From: Clostridiales bacterium DTU074
GTDB taxonomy: Bacteria; Bacillota; Clostridia; Caldicoprobacterales; Caldicoprobacteraceae
Direction of reading: 5' to 3'
Length of the DNA: 64,000 nucleotides
Assembly: GCA_001513075.1 (NCBI GenBank)
Contig: LFSE01000115.1
Location: 25,326-89,325, forward strand
The translations under genes were made by a program, and so were the position numbers. The number at the start of each line of letters is the position of its first letter. Position 1 is the first letter of the stretch. Below the pieces are notes generated by a model that saw only the letters and a list, made by a program, of their open reading frames with translations, was not told the origin of the DNA and did not search any database. Positions 18,001 to 26,181 of the stretch are shown in pieces.

Positions 18001-18195
18001 CTTTATCACACGGGTAATAACATGACCTATATGAGGCTTCCCGTTGGCCGTAGGAGGCCCGTCATAAAAGGTAAACGTAGGCCCTCCTTCCCGAAACTGT
18101 ACACTCTTTTCAAATATGCAATTTTCCTTCCAGAATTCCAGTATCTTCAGTTCCCTATCGGCAAAATTCAAACTGGTCGATACCTTCCTATACAT
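15076..18195 (-). CDS. ileS: Isoleucyl-tRNA synthetase, type 2-like
   Basis: A 1039-aa class I synthetase that charges tRNA-Ile. The HIGH-type motif is in GKPHIGHVI and the catalytic lysine loop is KMSKHKGN. A CP1 editing domain lies between them (TTTPWTLPSN), followed by anticodon-binding helices and a long C-terminal extension. The KMSKH form, the ~1040-aa length and the archaeal/eukaryote-like C-terminus point to the IleS2 group, whose characterised members are naturally insensitive to mupirocin. The ATG at 18195 is chosen for TGGAGGG; the frame is open upstream but lies in the T-box leader. Regulation is by the Ile T-box immediately upstream. Confidence 0.95.
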   Translation of the reverse strand: MYRKVSTSLNFADRELKILEFWKENCIFEKSVQFREGGPTFTFYDGPPTANGKPHIGHVITRVIKDIIPRYKTMKGYKVLRKAGWDTHGLPVELEVEKELGINGKPEIEKYGVEPFIHRCKESVWKYKQEWEKMSERVAFWADMENPYVTYYNEYIESVWWALKKIWDKGLLYKGHKIVPYCPRCGTPLSSHEVAQGYKEVTDPSIYVKFKVRGEQQTFLMAWTTTPWTLPSNVALTVNGKESYVKVRCGDEVYILAEALAPSVLKEEYEVLARMTGDQLVGIEYEPLFNFAKTDKKAYYVVADDFVTLTEGTGIVHTAPAFGEDDARVGRIYDLPFVQLVDSEGKFVEAAEPWKGVFVKDADPEIIKNLEQRNLIYAVADYQHSYPFCWRCDTPLLYYARDTWFIKMTAVREQLLKNNRQINWLPENVKEGRFGNFLENVVDWGLSRERYWGTPLPIWECECGYRHVVGSIAELKEMGLDVPEDIELHKPYIDRVFLRCPECQKGKMQRVPEVIDCWFDSGSMPFAQWHYPFENQELFHENFPADFISEAVDQTRGWFYTLLAISTLLFDQPSYKNVIVLGHVLDKDGQKMSKHKGNVVDPWVVLDKLGADAVRWYFYTSSAPWLPSRFYEEAVSESQRRFMATLWNTYAFFVLYANIDKFNPTQYSLDYDKLSVMDRWILSRLHSLTAFVDDNLNRYRITEAARGIQDFVDELSNWYVRRSRERFWQKEMPQDKINAYMTLYTVLVELAKLAAPFVPFMTEEIYDNLVRSIQPDAPESVHLCDYPRSDASWIDEELEKNMDVVLKLVTMGRACRNTANIKIRQPLKTMYVKLGQTLPDMFVELVKDELNVKELVFTEDIDDFTVVTIKPQLKTLGPRYGRLLPKLTQALRELDGKKALQTFRNGQPVRLTVEDRTIELAEEDVLIETGHREGFVVESNRDITVALDTNLTEELVEEGFVREIVSKVQNMRKEAGFEVQDRIHLYYFDNDRIGRIIERNKEEIAEEVLATQIAEGKADGYTKEWNINDERVTLTVVRK

Positions 18196-18239
18196 AGCTT
18201 TCCCTCCAAAATCCAACGATTGTTTTGCGTACACCAATA

Positions 18240-18512
18240 TAAATAAAACCTTTCATCCAGATATCAGGACGAAAGGTTAACTTCCGCGGTACCACCCGAT
18301 TTTGATATAACACACGTGTATATCCACTTACCCGCATACAGGCGACTCCTATATGCGCCCTCGGTAACGGGAGGTCCGTCCCAGCTTACTCGGAAAGCCT
18401 TTCAGCCGGCCGTTCAGAGGTGATTTTCAATACCCTTGGACGGGATCGGGCTCCCACCATCCCCAACTCGCTGGCCCCACAAAGGTATCTACTCTTCCTC
18501 ATCATCACGTTT
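18240..18512 (-). promoter_or_regulatory. T-box leader (isoleucine) of ileS
   Basis: Read leftward, the leader begins with GAGGAAGAGTAGATACC (stem I with the AGTA motif). It continues through GGGAGCCC and a likely specifier in GAAAATCACC, where AUC codes for Ile. It ends with the invariant T-box GGGTGGTACCGCGG. A terminator hairpin (AACCTTTCGTCC / GGATGAAAGGTT followed by T) lies at 18244-18276. Uncharged tRNA-Ile would favour the antiterminator and switch ileS on. Confidence 0.92.
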
Positions 18513-18610
18513 TATAGCCAGTTATCCAATTTCATGTTGCATGTATTATAACCAAAATATGATGTTTTGTAAAGGGCTAATGTGCAATTTATCCTTCATT
18601 GGCAACTTCC

Positions 18611-19936
18611 TTATTTACAATCATCAACAAAGGCATAGTAAATTGCCCTGACAGCCTCTTCCATATCGTCATTTTCGATTCCTACTATTATGTTTATCTC
18701 GCTCGAACCCTGATCGATCATGCGTACGTTTATACCCTTGTTCCCCAAAGCTGTAAACAGCTTGGCAGCTATACCCGGGGTTCGGGCCATGCCCCTTCCA
18801 ACCGTAGCAATCAGCGCCATGTTGGAATAAACTTCGACCGAATCGGGTTTAAGCTGTTCCTTGATCTCAGCCAGCACTTTCTCAAGTTTCCCGTCGAGCT
18901 GGGAATCGGCAATAACCAGGGAAATTGTATCAATCCCGGACGGCATATGCTCAAAGGATATGCCGTTAGATTCAAGGATTGAAAGCAGCCTTCGCCCAAA
19001 GCCCAGTTCATTGTTCATAAACGTCTTTTCGATGGCAATTACGGTAAAACCCTTCTTCCCGGCTACGCCGGTTATACCTCCCGTGCAGCATACCGGTTCC
19101 GCTTCATTCACAATTATCGTACCCGGATCAGTAGGAACATTGGTATTTTTTATGTGAACAGGAATACCGGCTTTTTTCACCGGGAATATTGAATCTTCAT
19201 GGAGAACACCGGCACCCATATAAGCCAGCTCACGGAGTTCGCGGTAAGTTATCTTCCGAATGGGTTTGGGATTGCTGACAATCCTGGGGTCAGCCATCAT
19301 GAAACCGGAAACATCGGTCCAATTCTCATAGACATCGGCATTAACGCCTCTGGCCACAATGGCTCCCGTAATATCCGAGCCTCCGCGGGGAAAGGTCTTT
19401 ATCCGACCGTCAGGCATGGAACCATAAAAACCCGGGATAACCGCCCGTTCATGATGCTGCAGACGCCGGCCTATTTCTTCATTGGTCCTCTCGCTGTCAA
19501 ACATTCCCTGGCTGTCAAAAAATATTATATCAGCAGCGTCGATAAAGTCGTAACCAAGGAGTTTGGCAAGAATAATTCCGTTCAGGTATTCACCCCTGCT
19601 TGCCGTATAATCCGCCGATGCACCCTCCCGAATCCTTGATTTTATATTCTTCAATACGGGTTCCAGATCCAAATCAAGATTTAAGCCACGGACAATATCC
19701 ATATACCGCTGCGTTATAGCTTCAAAAATATCATCAAAGGCAAGAGCCTGTTTCGCCCGTTCGTGACACAAATATAAAAGATCGGTAATCTTAGCGTCAT
19801 CCCTATGGCGCTTTCCCGGCGCCGAAGGAATCACATAGCGCCTGTTTGCATCGTTCAAAACAATATCCCGTACCTTGCAGAACTGCTCAACGCATGAAAG
19901 AGATGTTCCTCCAAACTTTGCTACAATAACTCCCAC
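18611..19936 (-). CDS. Aspartate kinase
   Basis: About 441 aa. The kinase domain opens with VAKFGGTSL and contains the GGSDITGAIVA nucleotide-binding block. Two C-terminal ACT regulatory domains follow (about residues 300-440; blocks KGFTVIAIEKTFMNNELGF and MALIATVGRGMARTPGIAAKLF). It phosphorylates aspartate, the first step to lysine, threonine and methionine, and is probably feedback-inhibited through the ACT domains. I place the start at GTG 19936, 10 nt after AGGGGG; a TTG at 19945 is too close to it. I saw no lysine riboswitch upstream. It stands alone. Confidence 0.92.
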   Translation of the reverse strand: MGVIVAKFGGTSLSCVEQFCKVRDIVLNDANRRYVIPSAPGKRHRDDAKITDLLYLCHERAKQALAFDDIFEAITQRYMDIVRGLNLDLDLEPVLKNIKSRIREGASADYTASRGEYLNGIILAKLLGYDFIDAADIIFFDSQGMFDSERTNEEIGRRLQHHERAVIPGFYGSMPDGRIKTFPRGGSDITGAIVARGVNADVYENWTDVSGFMMADPRIVSNPKPIRKITYRELRELAYMGAGVLHEDSIFPVKKAGIPVHIKNTNVPTDPGTIIVNEAEPVCCTGGITGVAGKKGFTVIAIEKTFMNNELGFGRRLLSILESNGISFEHMPSGIDTISLVIADSQLDGKLEKVLAEIKEQLKPDSVEVYSNMALIATVGRGMARTPGIAAKLFTALGNKGINVRMIDQGSSEINIIVGIENDDMEEAVRAIYYAFVDDCK

Positions 19937-20071
19937 CTGTTCCAATCCCCCTATAACGATAAAATAATTAAGAAAATTATAAATTTATGTTTTGTAAAAG
20001 TCAAGGGCTACAAAGCTCCAGATGTATAGTATAGCTTGAGAACCAACAACGTATGCCCCTTTATATTAGGC

Positions 20072-20115
20072 AAAAAAATAGCGGCAGTTGAAGGCTCTCT
20101 TCAATTGCCGCTATT
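20072..20115. terminator. Strong terminator downstream of the Gfo/Idh/MocA gene
   Basis: ATAGCGGCA..TTGAAG and CTTCAA.TGCCGCTAT form a ~15-bp stem. Read leftward it is followed by TTTTTTT, so it ends the leftward glycan operon. Confidence 0.85.
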
Positions 20116-20254
20116 GAAATCGGTTTTATAGCTTTGCCGTCCCTGGTCTGGATTTTTTACACCATGCCAACCATAATACAATCATAATACTTCAGGCAAA
20201 TTTCTTGACCATAAGCTAATATGGCCGGCCAAATTGTAATTCCCGGCATCGAAA

Positions 20255-21298
20255 TCATTTCTTCCACATCAAAATATAATCCCTGGCAACTTTTAAGTCC
20301 TCCACAGCCTCCCTGGCTTCACAGGGCGCCGGTCTTTCCTTTCTTACCGCGGCCAGGAAGTTCATTGCCTGCTTTTTCATCGCGTGTATCCTGGGCAATG
20401 TAGGCTGAACGGTTACCGGCTCACACTTTCCGTTATCCATCATAACTGTAACCCGTCCCGGCTGCTGACATGCAAGGGGAGGCGGAAGCTCAACCTTTAT
20501 AAAGCCTTTTTCAAAGCACACCAGCACGCTTTCCTGCCAGTCAATTGTGTTTTCATAGGGTGCCATCTCGATAATGCCTGACACACCGCTATCGCTTTCA
20601 GCAACCAGCAATACCCCTGACTTATCCGCATGGGTAACTTTATAGGGTTCACCCAACATGAACCGCAGGGCATTTACCTGATGAATATAGTAATTTACAA
20701 AAATATCATAAGCCTTAGCCGTTTCCTCATCGAAATACGCCGCATCGTGTTCCAATTCGATTTTCGGATAGGGCTCATCGGATGTGATGGCATTTCCCGC
20801 ACCGCTAACCCAGTCGCCGGGCGGCATTGTTATCCTGATATACCTGAGCCTTCCGTATTCACCGCTTGCCTTCCATTCATCCACCAGCTTTTTGGCATAT
20901 TCCATAGCAGGATCCGAACGTTTATGGTAGCCCACCATGTGGAGAACTCCCTTTTCATCGGCCAGCTTTGCAAGGTATTCCCCTGCCTCTACCGAGAGGG
21001 CCAGGGGTTTCTCGGTTAGCAACGGTATTCCTGCATTAATTATATCCGGAACAATTTTTATATGATGCCTGTAGGGCTGAGCTGCCACAATAGCATCTAA
21101 CTGACAGTCCTCCAAAAGCTCCAAATGATTTTTATACACCTTTTCCACGCCATATCGCCTGGCTACCTTCTCAGCCAGCTGCCGCCGGGGTTCAGCAATT
21201 GCCACCACTTCACAATCATCCAAGACAGCATAGTTGGCTAGATGGGCTTTTTGCCCCATAAAACCCACGCCTACAAATCCAATTCTTAGTTTATCCAC
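20255..21298 (-). CDS. Gfo/Idh/MocA family oxidoreductase
   Basis: A 347-aa NAD(P)-dependent sugar oxidoreductase. The Rossmann loop is GFVGVGFMG and the catalytic EKP lysine is present in LLTEKPLALS. It differs from the homologue at 5310-6359, so the two are distinct subfamilies. The start is GTG at 21298 after AGGAAGAG. It is 14 bp downstream of the GH4 gene and likely the last gene of a three-gene operon with it and the FG-GAP protein. It may oxidise the sugar released by that hydrolase; the substrate is unknown. Confidence 0.9.
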   Translation of the reverse strand: MDKLRIGFVGVGFMGQKAHLANYAVLDDCEVVAIAEPRRQLAEKVARRYGVEKVYKNHLELLEDCQLDAIVAAQPYRHHIKIVPDIINAGIPLLTEKPLALSVEAGEYLAKLADEKGVLHMVGYHKRSDPAMEYAKKLVDEWKASGEYGRLRYIRITMPPGDWVSGAGNAITSDEPYPKIELEHDAAYFDEETAKAYDIFVNYYIHQVNALRFMLGEPYKVTHADKSGVLLVAESDSGVSGIIEMAPYENTIDWQESVLVCFEKGFIKVELPPPLACQQPGRVTVMMDNGKCEPVTVQPTLPRIHAMKKQAMNFLAAVRKERPAPCEAREAVEDLKVARDYILMWKK

Positions 21299-21312
21299 AG
21301 CTCTCTTCCTTT

Positions 21313-22725
21313 CTACTTAGCTAATTCTCCAAAACGGGCAAATATGGCCAATGCCGGATCAATAGGCACATCGGCTCGCTTTACATCCTTAGGTATGCTG
21401 ATTATCGGGGTACTCCTGACCTTCTTACCCTCAAATTGAGGCAGCCACTGTTTTTCAGCCTCCAGCATTTCGGCCACCATATCCCTGATCTCTTTCAGTG
21501 TAAGCACCGCCCCAGTCAGTGGATCCAGAGCACAAGCCTGAACAACGGTCTCAGGATCACCTGTTTTTGCAGCCAGCACCGCCAATCTCTGAACATTGAT
21601 ATTTGTCAGGTTTAAAGCTGCACATTGAGGTGGTAGATCGCCTACAATTGTGGGATGAAGCCCGGTTTTATCAGCAAATATAGGTCCTTCGGCACAGCAA
21701 TCAGCCGGAAGGTTTGTAATCATTCCATTATTTCGTACGTTTCCGTTGAATTTGAATGTCTTTCCAAGCTCAATGGCTTCAATGATATAGGAGCAGTATT
21801 CCACACTTCTGGGAGGCAGTTCTATTGGCTCGTTTTCAAGTATGTTCTTATCCTTGAACTTTTCGGCAACATGAGCGCACCATTTATAGTATGCTCCCGT
21901 CTCACCTCCGAAAGAAGGTTCATCACAATACAGCTCCAAAGCCTTTTTATTCTTTCGGAACCAAGGAACATACTCGGAAAGATGGCCTGTTGATTCGGTC
22001 ATGAAATATCCAAAATGTCTGAAAACCTCTCCACGCACCTTTTCGTTAACGTAATACTCCGGCTTTTCAAACTTTTCGCGCAAAATAGGATAGAGATCCT
22101 GTCCATCCTTTTCAATTTTCAAAAACCATGCCATATGGTTAATACCCGCACACAGATACTCAATCTCCTCTTTGGGCACCCCTACATAGCCTGCTATCAA
22201 ATCCAAAGTAGTCTGTACGCCATGGCATAGACCAACAAACTTCACCTTTGTCTCTCCCAATGCCCAGCATACCATTGCCATAGGATTGACGTAATTAAGG
22301 AGCAGGGCATTGGGACAAAGCTCTTCCATGTCCCTGGCCATGTCAAGTGCTACCGGAATGCTCTTCAAAGCCCTGAACACTCCCCCAGGCCCTAAGGTAT
22401 CTCCGATACACTGATCCACGCCATACTTCATGGGGATGGCATAGTCCATCTCAAATGCAGTCACACCGCCCACCTGAAAGGTTGCAATAACATAATCAGC
22501 ATCCTTAAGAGCATCCCGCCTGTCGGTGGTGACGTATACTTCACTTCTCAATCCGTTTTTCTTGATAACCTTCTTCATATACTTTTCCACCTGAGGCGTC
22601 TTGCTGGTGGTGGGAGCCATGAGCGCAAACTGTGTGTCATCCAGACCCGGTGTAGCCATGATATCAAGCATCAAGGTTTTGCAAAAGACCACACTTCCCG
22701 CTCCAATAATAGCAATCTTTCGCAT
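21313..22725 (-). CDS. Glycoside hydrolase family 4 (NAD-dependent) glycosidase
   Basis: A 470-aa cytoplasmic enzyme. It begins with the NAD-binding IAIIGAGSVVF, contains NYVNPMAM, and has the active-site tetrad CHGV at residues 167-170. The metal-binding Cys and His are intact, followed by GINHMAW. GH4 enzymes cleave by a redox elimination mechanism needing NAD+ and Mn2+. Overall layout resembles the MelA-type group. The CHG- version of the motif is associated with uronidase members rather than CHSV galactosidases, so alpha-galactoside or uronide are both possible. It has a good start and is the middle gene of the operon. Confidence 0.88.
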   Translation of the reverse strand: MRKIAIIGAGSVVFCKTLMLDIMATPGLDDTQFALMAPTTSKTPQVEKYMKKVIKKNGLRSEVYVTTDRRDALKDADYVIATFQVGGVTAFEMDYAIPMKYGVDQCIGDTLGPGGVFRALKSIPVALDMARDMEELCPNALLLNYVNPMAMVCWALGETKVKFVGLCHGVQTTLDLIAGYVGVPKEEIEYLCAGINHMAWFLKIEKDGQDLYPILREKFEKPEYYVNEKVRGEVFRHFGYFMTESTGHLSEYVPWFRKNKKALELYCDEPSFGGETGAYYKWCAHVAEKFKDKNILENEPIELPPRSVEYCSYIIEAIELGKTFKFNGNVRNNGMITNLPADCCAEGPIFADKTGLHPTIVGDLPPQCAALNLTNINVQRLAVLAAKTGDPETVVQACALDPLTGAVLTLKEIRDMVAEMLEAEKQWLPQFEGKKVRSTPIISIPKDVKRADVPIDPALAIFARFGELAK

Positions 22726-22771
22726 AAAAACACCCCTCCCATAAAATTAATCAAAAAATTTATGGCAAGAT

Positions 22772-23854
22772 CTACACATAGCCCAGGTTTTCAAAGAGGT
22801 ACAGCCCTTCCTTTCCGGGAGCAACAATATCCAATCGTCCGTCACCGTTTATATCCGTAACCCAGAAATAAATACCCACACCCGAAGCCTCTCCAGCCTC
22901 TCCGTAATCGATTACGTGCTTTATAAACTCGCCCTTGTTTATTTTAAAATAATATATACCAACCGGATCATTGTCCCCCGGATCATTTCCGCAGTGAGCC
23001 CTATAACGTTTCCCGGTAACAAGCTCCAGTTCTCCGTCCCCGTCAATATCCACCAGCTTCATATCGTGATACTGGGCCACGGTATTGTCTATCTCATGCT
23101 TTTCCCATATCCTTTTTCCGTCTTCACCTATCTTGTGTTCCCACCATGCCAATCCATAACCGTGGGCATTCCCCACAATGAGGTCGTTTAGACCGTTGCC
23201 GGTAACGTCGTATCCCAGTATGGGAATGCTGGCCGTTCCCAAGTTAAATTCCCTATGGAATTTCCACGGTCCTTCATAAGGATTTTCAGGCTGTTCAAGC
23301 CAACCACCGCTTAATACAATATCAGCCCTGCCATCGCCGTTTATATCTACAAATCCCATTCCGTGACCGCTGGGTTCATCTCCTATAACATATTTAACAA
23401 AGCTGCCGGTTCCCTTCCCCTGCTGGTCCACAACCAGTTTATAGAAAGCCTGAGGCTCACCTGGCGTATTGGGGAAAACCTCGGGAATCCCGCAGCCATC
23501 TATGTCAAAGAATCGTATGGTTTCAATACTCCCGCACCTATCAATATCATGAACCTTCCATTCCCCATATCCGCCGGGATTTTCCCTCCATCTAAGGGTC
23601 TGACCCCACCAGCCCCCAGTAATAATGTCAATGTATCCGTCCCCATTCACATCCATACCGTAATCGGAAAAATCATCAAAGTATTCCCCTTCCGGCTGGA
23701 CATCGCATATCTTGTGTTTTCGTTTAAAATCCGGACCTTCATACCAGTATTCGCCGCACACAATGTCCAAAAAACCATCATTATTCACGTCAAAGACACA
23801 CGCAGCTTCGTAAGACACATTATCGATCAACCGTTTTTTAAACTTTAGTTCCAT
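22772..23854 (-). CDS. FG-GAP/VCBS-repeat beta-propeller protein, cytoplasmic
   Basis: A 360-aa protein built of about seven repeats, each with a calcium-type loop DxNxDGxxD (for example DVNNDGFLD, DVNGDGYID, DINGDGRAD, DIDGDGELE, DINGDGRLD). This predicts a seven-bladed Ca2+-binding propeller. Such proteins are usually secreted, yet no signal peptide is present with the ATG at 23854 (after GGAGAGAGG), and translation from an upstream frame extension would not add one. It is the first gene of an operon with GH4 and an oxidoreductase, so a role in handling intracellular glycans is inferred. No catalytic function is evident. Confidence 0.8.
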   Translation of the reverse strand: MELKFKKRLIDNVSYEAACVFDVNNDGFLDIVCGEYWYEGPDFKRKHKICDVQPEGEYFDDFSDYGMDVNGDGYIDIITGGWWGQTLRWRENPGGYGEWKVHDIDRCGSIETIRFFDIDGCGIPEVFPNTPGEPQAFYKLVVDQQGKGTGSFVKYVIGDEPSGHGMGFVDINGDGRADIVLSGGWLEQPENPYEGPWKFHREFNLGTASIPILGYDVTGNGLNDLIVGNAHGYGLAWWEHKIGEDGKRIWEKHEIDNTVAQYHDMKLVDIDGDGELELVTGKRYRAHCGNDPGDNDPVGIYYFKINKGEFIKHVIDYGEAGEASGVGIYFWVTDINGDGRLDIVAPGKEGLYLFENLGYV

Positions 23855-23944
23855 ATGGCATTCCTCTCTCCCTTTATATATTGACATGCTTGTAAATATA
23901 AAGATGTGCCGGTCGTATTGGTAAAATTTACTTTTCTAATAATA

Positions 23945-23973
23945 ATTTTAACACTGAATATCCTAAAAAACAA
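23945..23973 (-). promoter_or_regulatory. Sigma-A-like promoter of the FG-GAP/GH4/oxidoreductase operon
   Basis: Read leftward: TTGTTT, 17 bases, TAAAAT, about 90 bp before the first start codon. Confidence 0.45.
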
Positions 23974-24026
23974 ATAGAATATTCAAAGAAGAGAATGGAT
24001 AAAACCGATATCCTCTGCTAAAACAT

Positions 24027-24167
24027 CTACTGTGGGGGTGATTTTTTGCATGGCTGATATCCATCGGGTTGATAGCCCAGCCTATAACAAGATTTCCTGA
24101 ACATATCCATAACACATGAGAAATCGTTTATTATACTCATGGTACCGGTGTACTCAAAATTGGCCAT
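24027..24167 (-). CDS. Small Cys-containing ORF, 46 aa
   Basis: An ATG-initiated ORF (starts MANFEYTGTMS) with AGAGGTGG five bases before the start. It contains three cysteines (C18, C27, C40), aromatic residues and a proline-rich tail (YQPDGYQPCKKSPPQ). The frame is open further upstream to an ATG at 24206. It lies between the terminator of the DUF6171 gene and the promoter of the FG-GAP operon. I recognise no family; composition looks protein-like rather than random. Confidence 0.5.
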   Translation of the reverse strand: MANFEYTGTMSIINDFSCVMDMFRKSCYRLGYQPDGYQPCKKSPPQ

Positions 24168-24209
24168 AAAAGCCACCTCTTTCTCACCTACCGAATGGGC
24201 ATCCATGTG

Positions 24210-24252
24210 AAAAAAGCAGCCCTTATCAATATAAGCTGTAAAGGCTGCTTTA
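24210..24252 (-). terminator. Terminator after the DUF6171 gene
   Basis: Read leftward: AAAGCAGCC, a loop of about 21 bases, GGCTGCTTTTTT. It follows the DUF6171 stop. Confidence 0.75.
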
Positions 24253-24269
24253 ATGCTATGAAATCGTTC

Positions 24270-24530
24270 CTACCACCGGGGCTGATATGGGTATGGACAT
24301 CTGGCACCTACAAGCTTGGCCTTTATCTGCACTATACAGCCGCAAAACCTGCATGTGGTACCGTAATCCAGGTACTCACATAAGCTGCATTTCTCCAACC
24401 TGTCGCTGTACTCATCCTCCGTAACCAGCTTCACCTGTTTAACCTTTACCGTCTCTCCAAATATCTTATTTATCTCTTCTTGCGACAGCCTCACGGTGGC
24501 AACGCACCCTTTGCACCCGATATTTTCCAT
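24270..24530 (-). CDS. DUF6171-like zinc-ribbon protein, 86 aa
   Basis: A small cysteine-rich protein: CKGC near the N-terminus (residues 6-9), a central CSLCEY, then CRFCGC and a final C before PYPYQP. Four CxxC-type pairs predict one or two zinc sites. The arrangement matches my memory of DUF6171, a Clostridia family of unknown function. The start at 24530 is chosen for GGGAGG; a GTG/ATG upstream is less likely. It sits 44 bp downstream of the arabinofuranosidase gene on the same strand and may be its operon partner. Confidence 0.7.
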   Translation of the reverse strand: MENIGCKGCVATVRLSQEEINKIFGETVKVKQVKLVTEDEYSDRLEKCSLCEYLDYGTTCRFCGCIVQIKAKLVGARCPYPYQPRW

Positions 24531-24574
24531 AAGAATGGCCTCCCAGCTCACATATCAATACAACCGTTTCACAT

Positions 24575-26053
24575 TTATTCAAGTGTCAGCACCACAACGG
24601 ATTTGGGAGGAAGATGAACATCAATCACGTTGCCAACAATGGATACTTCATGAAATTCAGCAGGCTTTACATTATCAGGTTTATCAAAAGTATTATGAGC
24701 ATTCATTTCAGCAGCTGTTAGAATGGTGCCGCTTACATGTGATTTTACCGCTCCTCTTAGTTCACAGTTAATATGAGTGCCTGAATTTGGATCCAAATTG
24801 CACAATGAAATGTGAATCCTATTTTCAGCATCTTTTGAAGAGGATACACTTATTTGCGGAATACTGTCATCCAGATAACTGTACAGGCTGTTCTCAGCTT
24901 CAACGGGAAGCAGCTGGCCGTTTTGATGAACCTTATACATATCGAATACATGATAGGTGGGCGTTAATACCATTTTCTCCCCCTCTGTGAGAATCATTGC
25001 CTGAAGCACGTTTATTGTCTGGGCCAGGTTAGCCATATGTACCCTGTCACAGTGGTTGTTAAATATATTGAGGTTGATTCCGGTCACCAGGGCATCCCTT
25101 AGAGTATTCTGCTGATACAAAAATCCCGGATTGGTACCCGGCTCCACATCATACCAAGTACCCCATTCGTCCACAACAAGGCCCACCCGCTTTTCCGGAT
25201 CATATCTATCCATGATGGTTGAGTGTTTTGTGATCAACTCATCCATCACCAGCGTCTTCTTCATGGTAACAAACCATTCCCGTTCATCAAACTCAGTGGC
25301 AGAACCCTTACTCTTCCAATCTCCCGGCACGGTATAATAGTGAAGACTCAGGCCGTCCATAAACTTCCCTGCTTCCCTCATCAGCACTTCAGTCCAGCGG
25401 TAATCAAAAGAAGATGCTCCACAGGCAATCTTATAAATCCTGTTACCGCTGAAATTTTTTACATATGTAGAATATCTGCGGTACAGGTCCGCATAATATT
25501 CAGGCCGCATATTGCCTCCGCAACCCCAGTTTTCATTGCCCACTCCAAAGTAAGGCAGCTTCCAGGGTTTCTCTCTGCCGTTTGCCCTTCTTAAGTCAGC
25601 CAAAGATGAAGGCCCGTCAAAGGTTATGTACTCAATCCATTCCTGCATCTCCTGCACGGTACCACTGCCCACGTTGCCGCATATATAGGGATCCGCCCCC
25701 AATAGTTCACAAAGGCGAAAATACTCATGAGTACCAAAACTGTTATCCTCTACCACACCGCCCCAGTGTGTATTAATGGTTCTCGGGCGGTTCTCATAAA
25801 GACCAATACCGTTCCGCCAATGATACTCATCAGCAAAACAGCCCCCCGGCCACCGCAGTACTGGAATATTTACCTTTTTCAGGGCATCCACAACGTCATT
25901 GCGTATTCCATCGGTGTTGGGAATGGGCGAATCCTTTCCAACCCAAAAACCGCCGTAGATACATCTGCCTAAATGCTCAGCAAAATGACCGTAAATATTT
26001 TTGTTGATCTTCCCTTTTGGAAAATCGGCATTTAAAACCATCCTCACAGCCAA
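24575..26053 (-). CDS. abfA: Alpha-L-arabinofuranosidase, GH51
   Basis: A 492-aa intracellular exo-enzyme that removes alpha-L-arabinofuranosyl groups from arabino-oligosaccharides. The acid/base is E174 in FGVGNENWG and the nucleophile is E296 in VDEWGTW; the N-terminal [15 protein letters not shown] block is diagnostic. The (beta/alpha)8 barrel is followed by a C-terminal beta-sandwich (about 385-490), as is normal for the family. No signal peptide. The start is TTG at 26053 following GGGAGGGGGATCTCA; an ATG four codons later lacks a ribosome binding site. A 12-bp palindrome upstream may be its operator. Confidence 0.95.
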   Translation of the reverse strand: MAVRMVLNADFPKGKINKNIYGHFAEHLGRCIYGGFWVGKDSPIPNTDGIRNDVVDALKKVNIPVLRWPGGCFADEYHWRNGIGLYENRPRTINTHWGGVVEDNSFGTHEYFRLCELLGADPYICGNVGSGTVQEMQEWIEYITFDGPSSLADLRRANGREKPWKLPYFGVGNENWGCGGNMRPEYYADLYRRYSTYVKNFSGNRIYKIACGASSFDYRWTEVLMREAGKFMDGLSLHYYTVPGDWKSKGSATEFDEREWFVTMKKTLVMDELITKHSTIMDRYDPEKRVGLVVDEWGTWYDVEPGTNPGFLYQQNTLRDALVTGINLNIFNNHCDRVHMANLAQTINVLQAMILTEGEKMVLTPTYHVFDMYKVHQNGQLLPVEAENSLYSYLDDSIPQISVSSSKDAENRIHISLCNLDPNSGTHINCELRGAVKSHVSGTILTAAEMNAHNTFDKPDNVKPAEFHEVSIVGNVIDVHLPPKSVVVLTLE

Positions 26054-26080
26054 TGAGATCCCCCTCCCATAATTATAAAA

Positions 26081-26092
26081 GTGTAATTACAC
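26081..26092. promoter_or_regulatory. Palindromic operator candidate GTGTAATTACAC
   Basis: A perfect 12-bp palindrome lies about 30 bp upstream of the GH51 start, near AT-rich TATAAT-like sequence, where a repressor would act. Confidence 0.4.
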
Positions 26093-26131
26093 ATGTATTA
26101 TAAACTTAATATAATCCATTATAAACCCCAC

Positions 26132-26170
26132 AAAAATACCAGTTCCTGGCCCATAAAAGCAAAGAACTGG
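26132..26170 (-). terminator. Terminator after the HTH-like regulator gene
   Basis: Read leftward: CCAGTTC, a loop, GAACTGG, then TATTTTTG. Confidence 0.65.
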
Positions 26171-26181
26171 CATATGTCTGT

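Noticed and set aside
17044..18246. 400-codon open frame opposite ileS
   Set aside because: Antisense shadow of a highly conserved gene; no ribosome binding site and low-complexity translation.
19937..20071. Lysine riboswitch upstream of aspartokinase
   Set aside because: The ~130-nt leader is too short and lacks the conserved lysine aptamer blocks.
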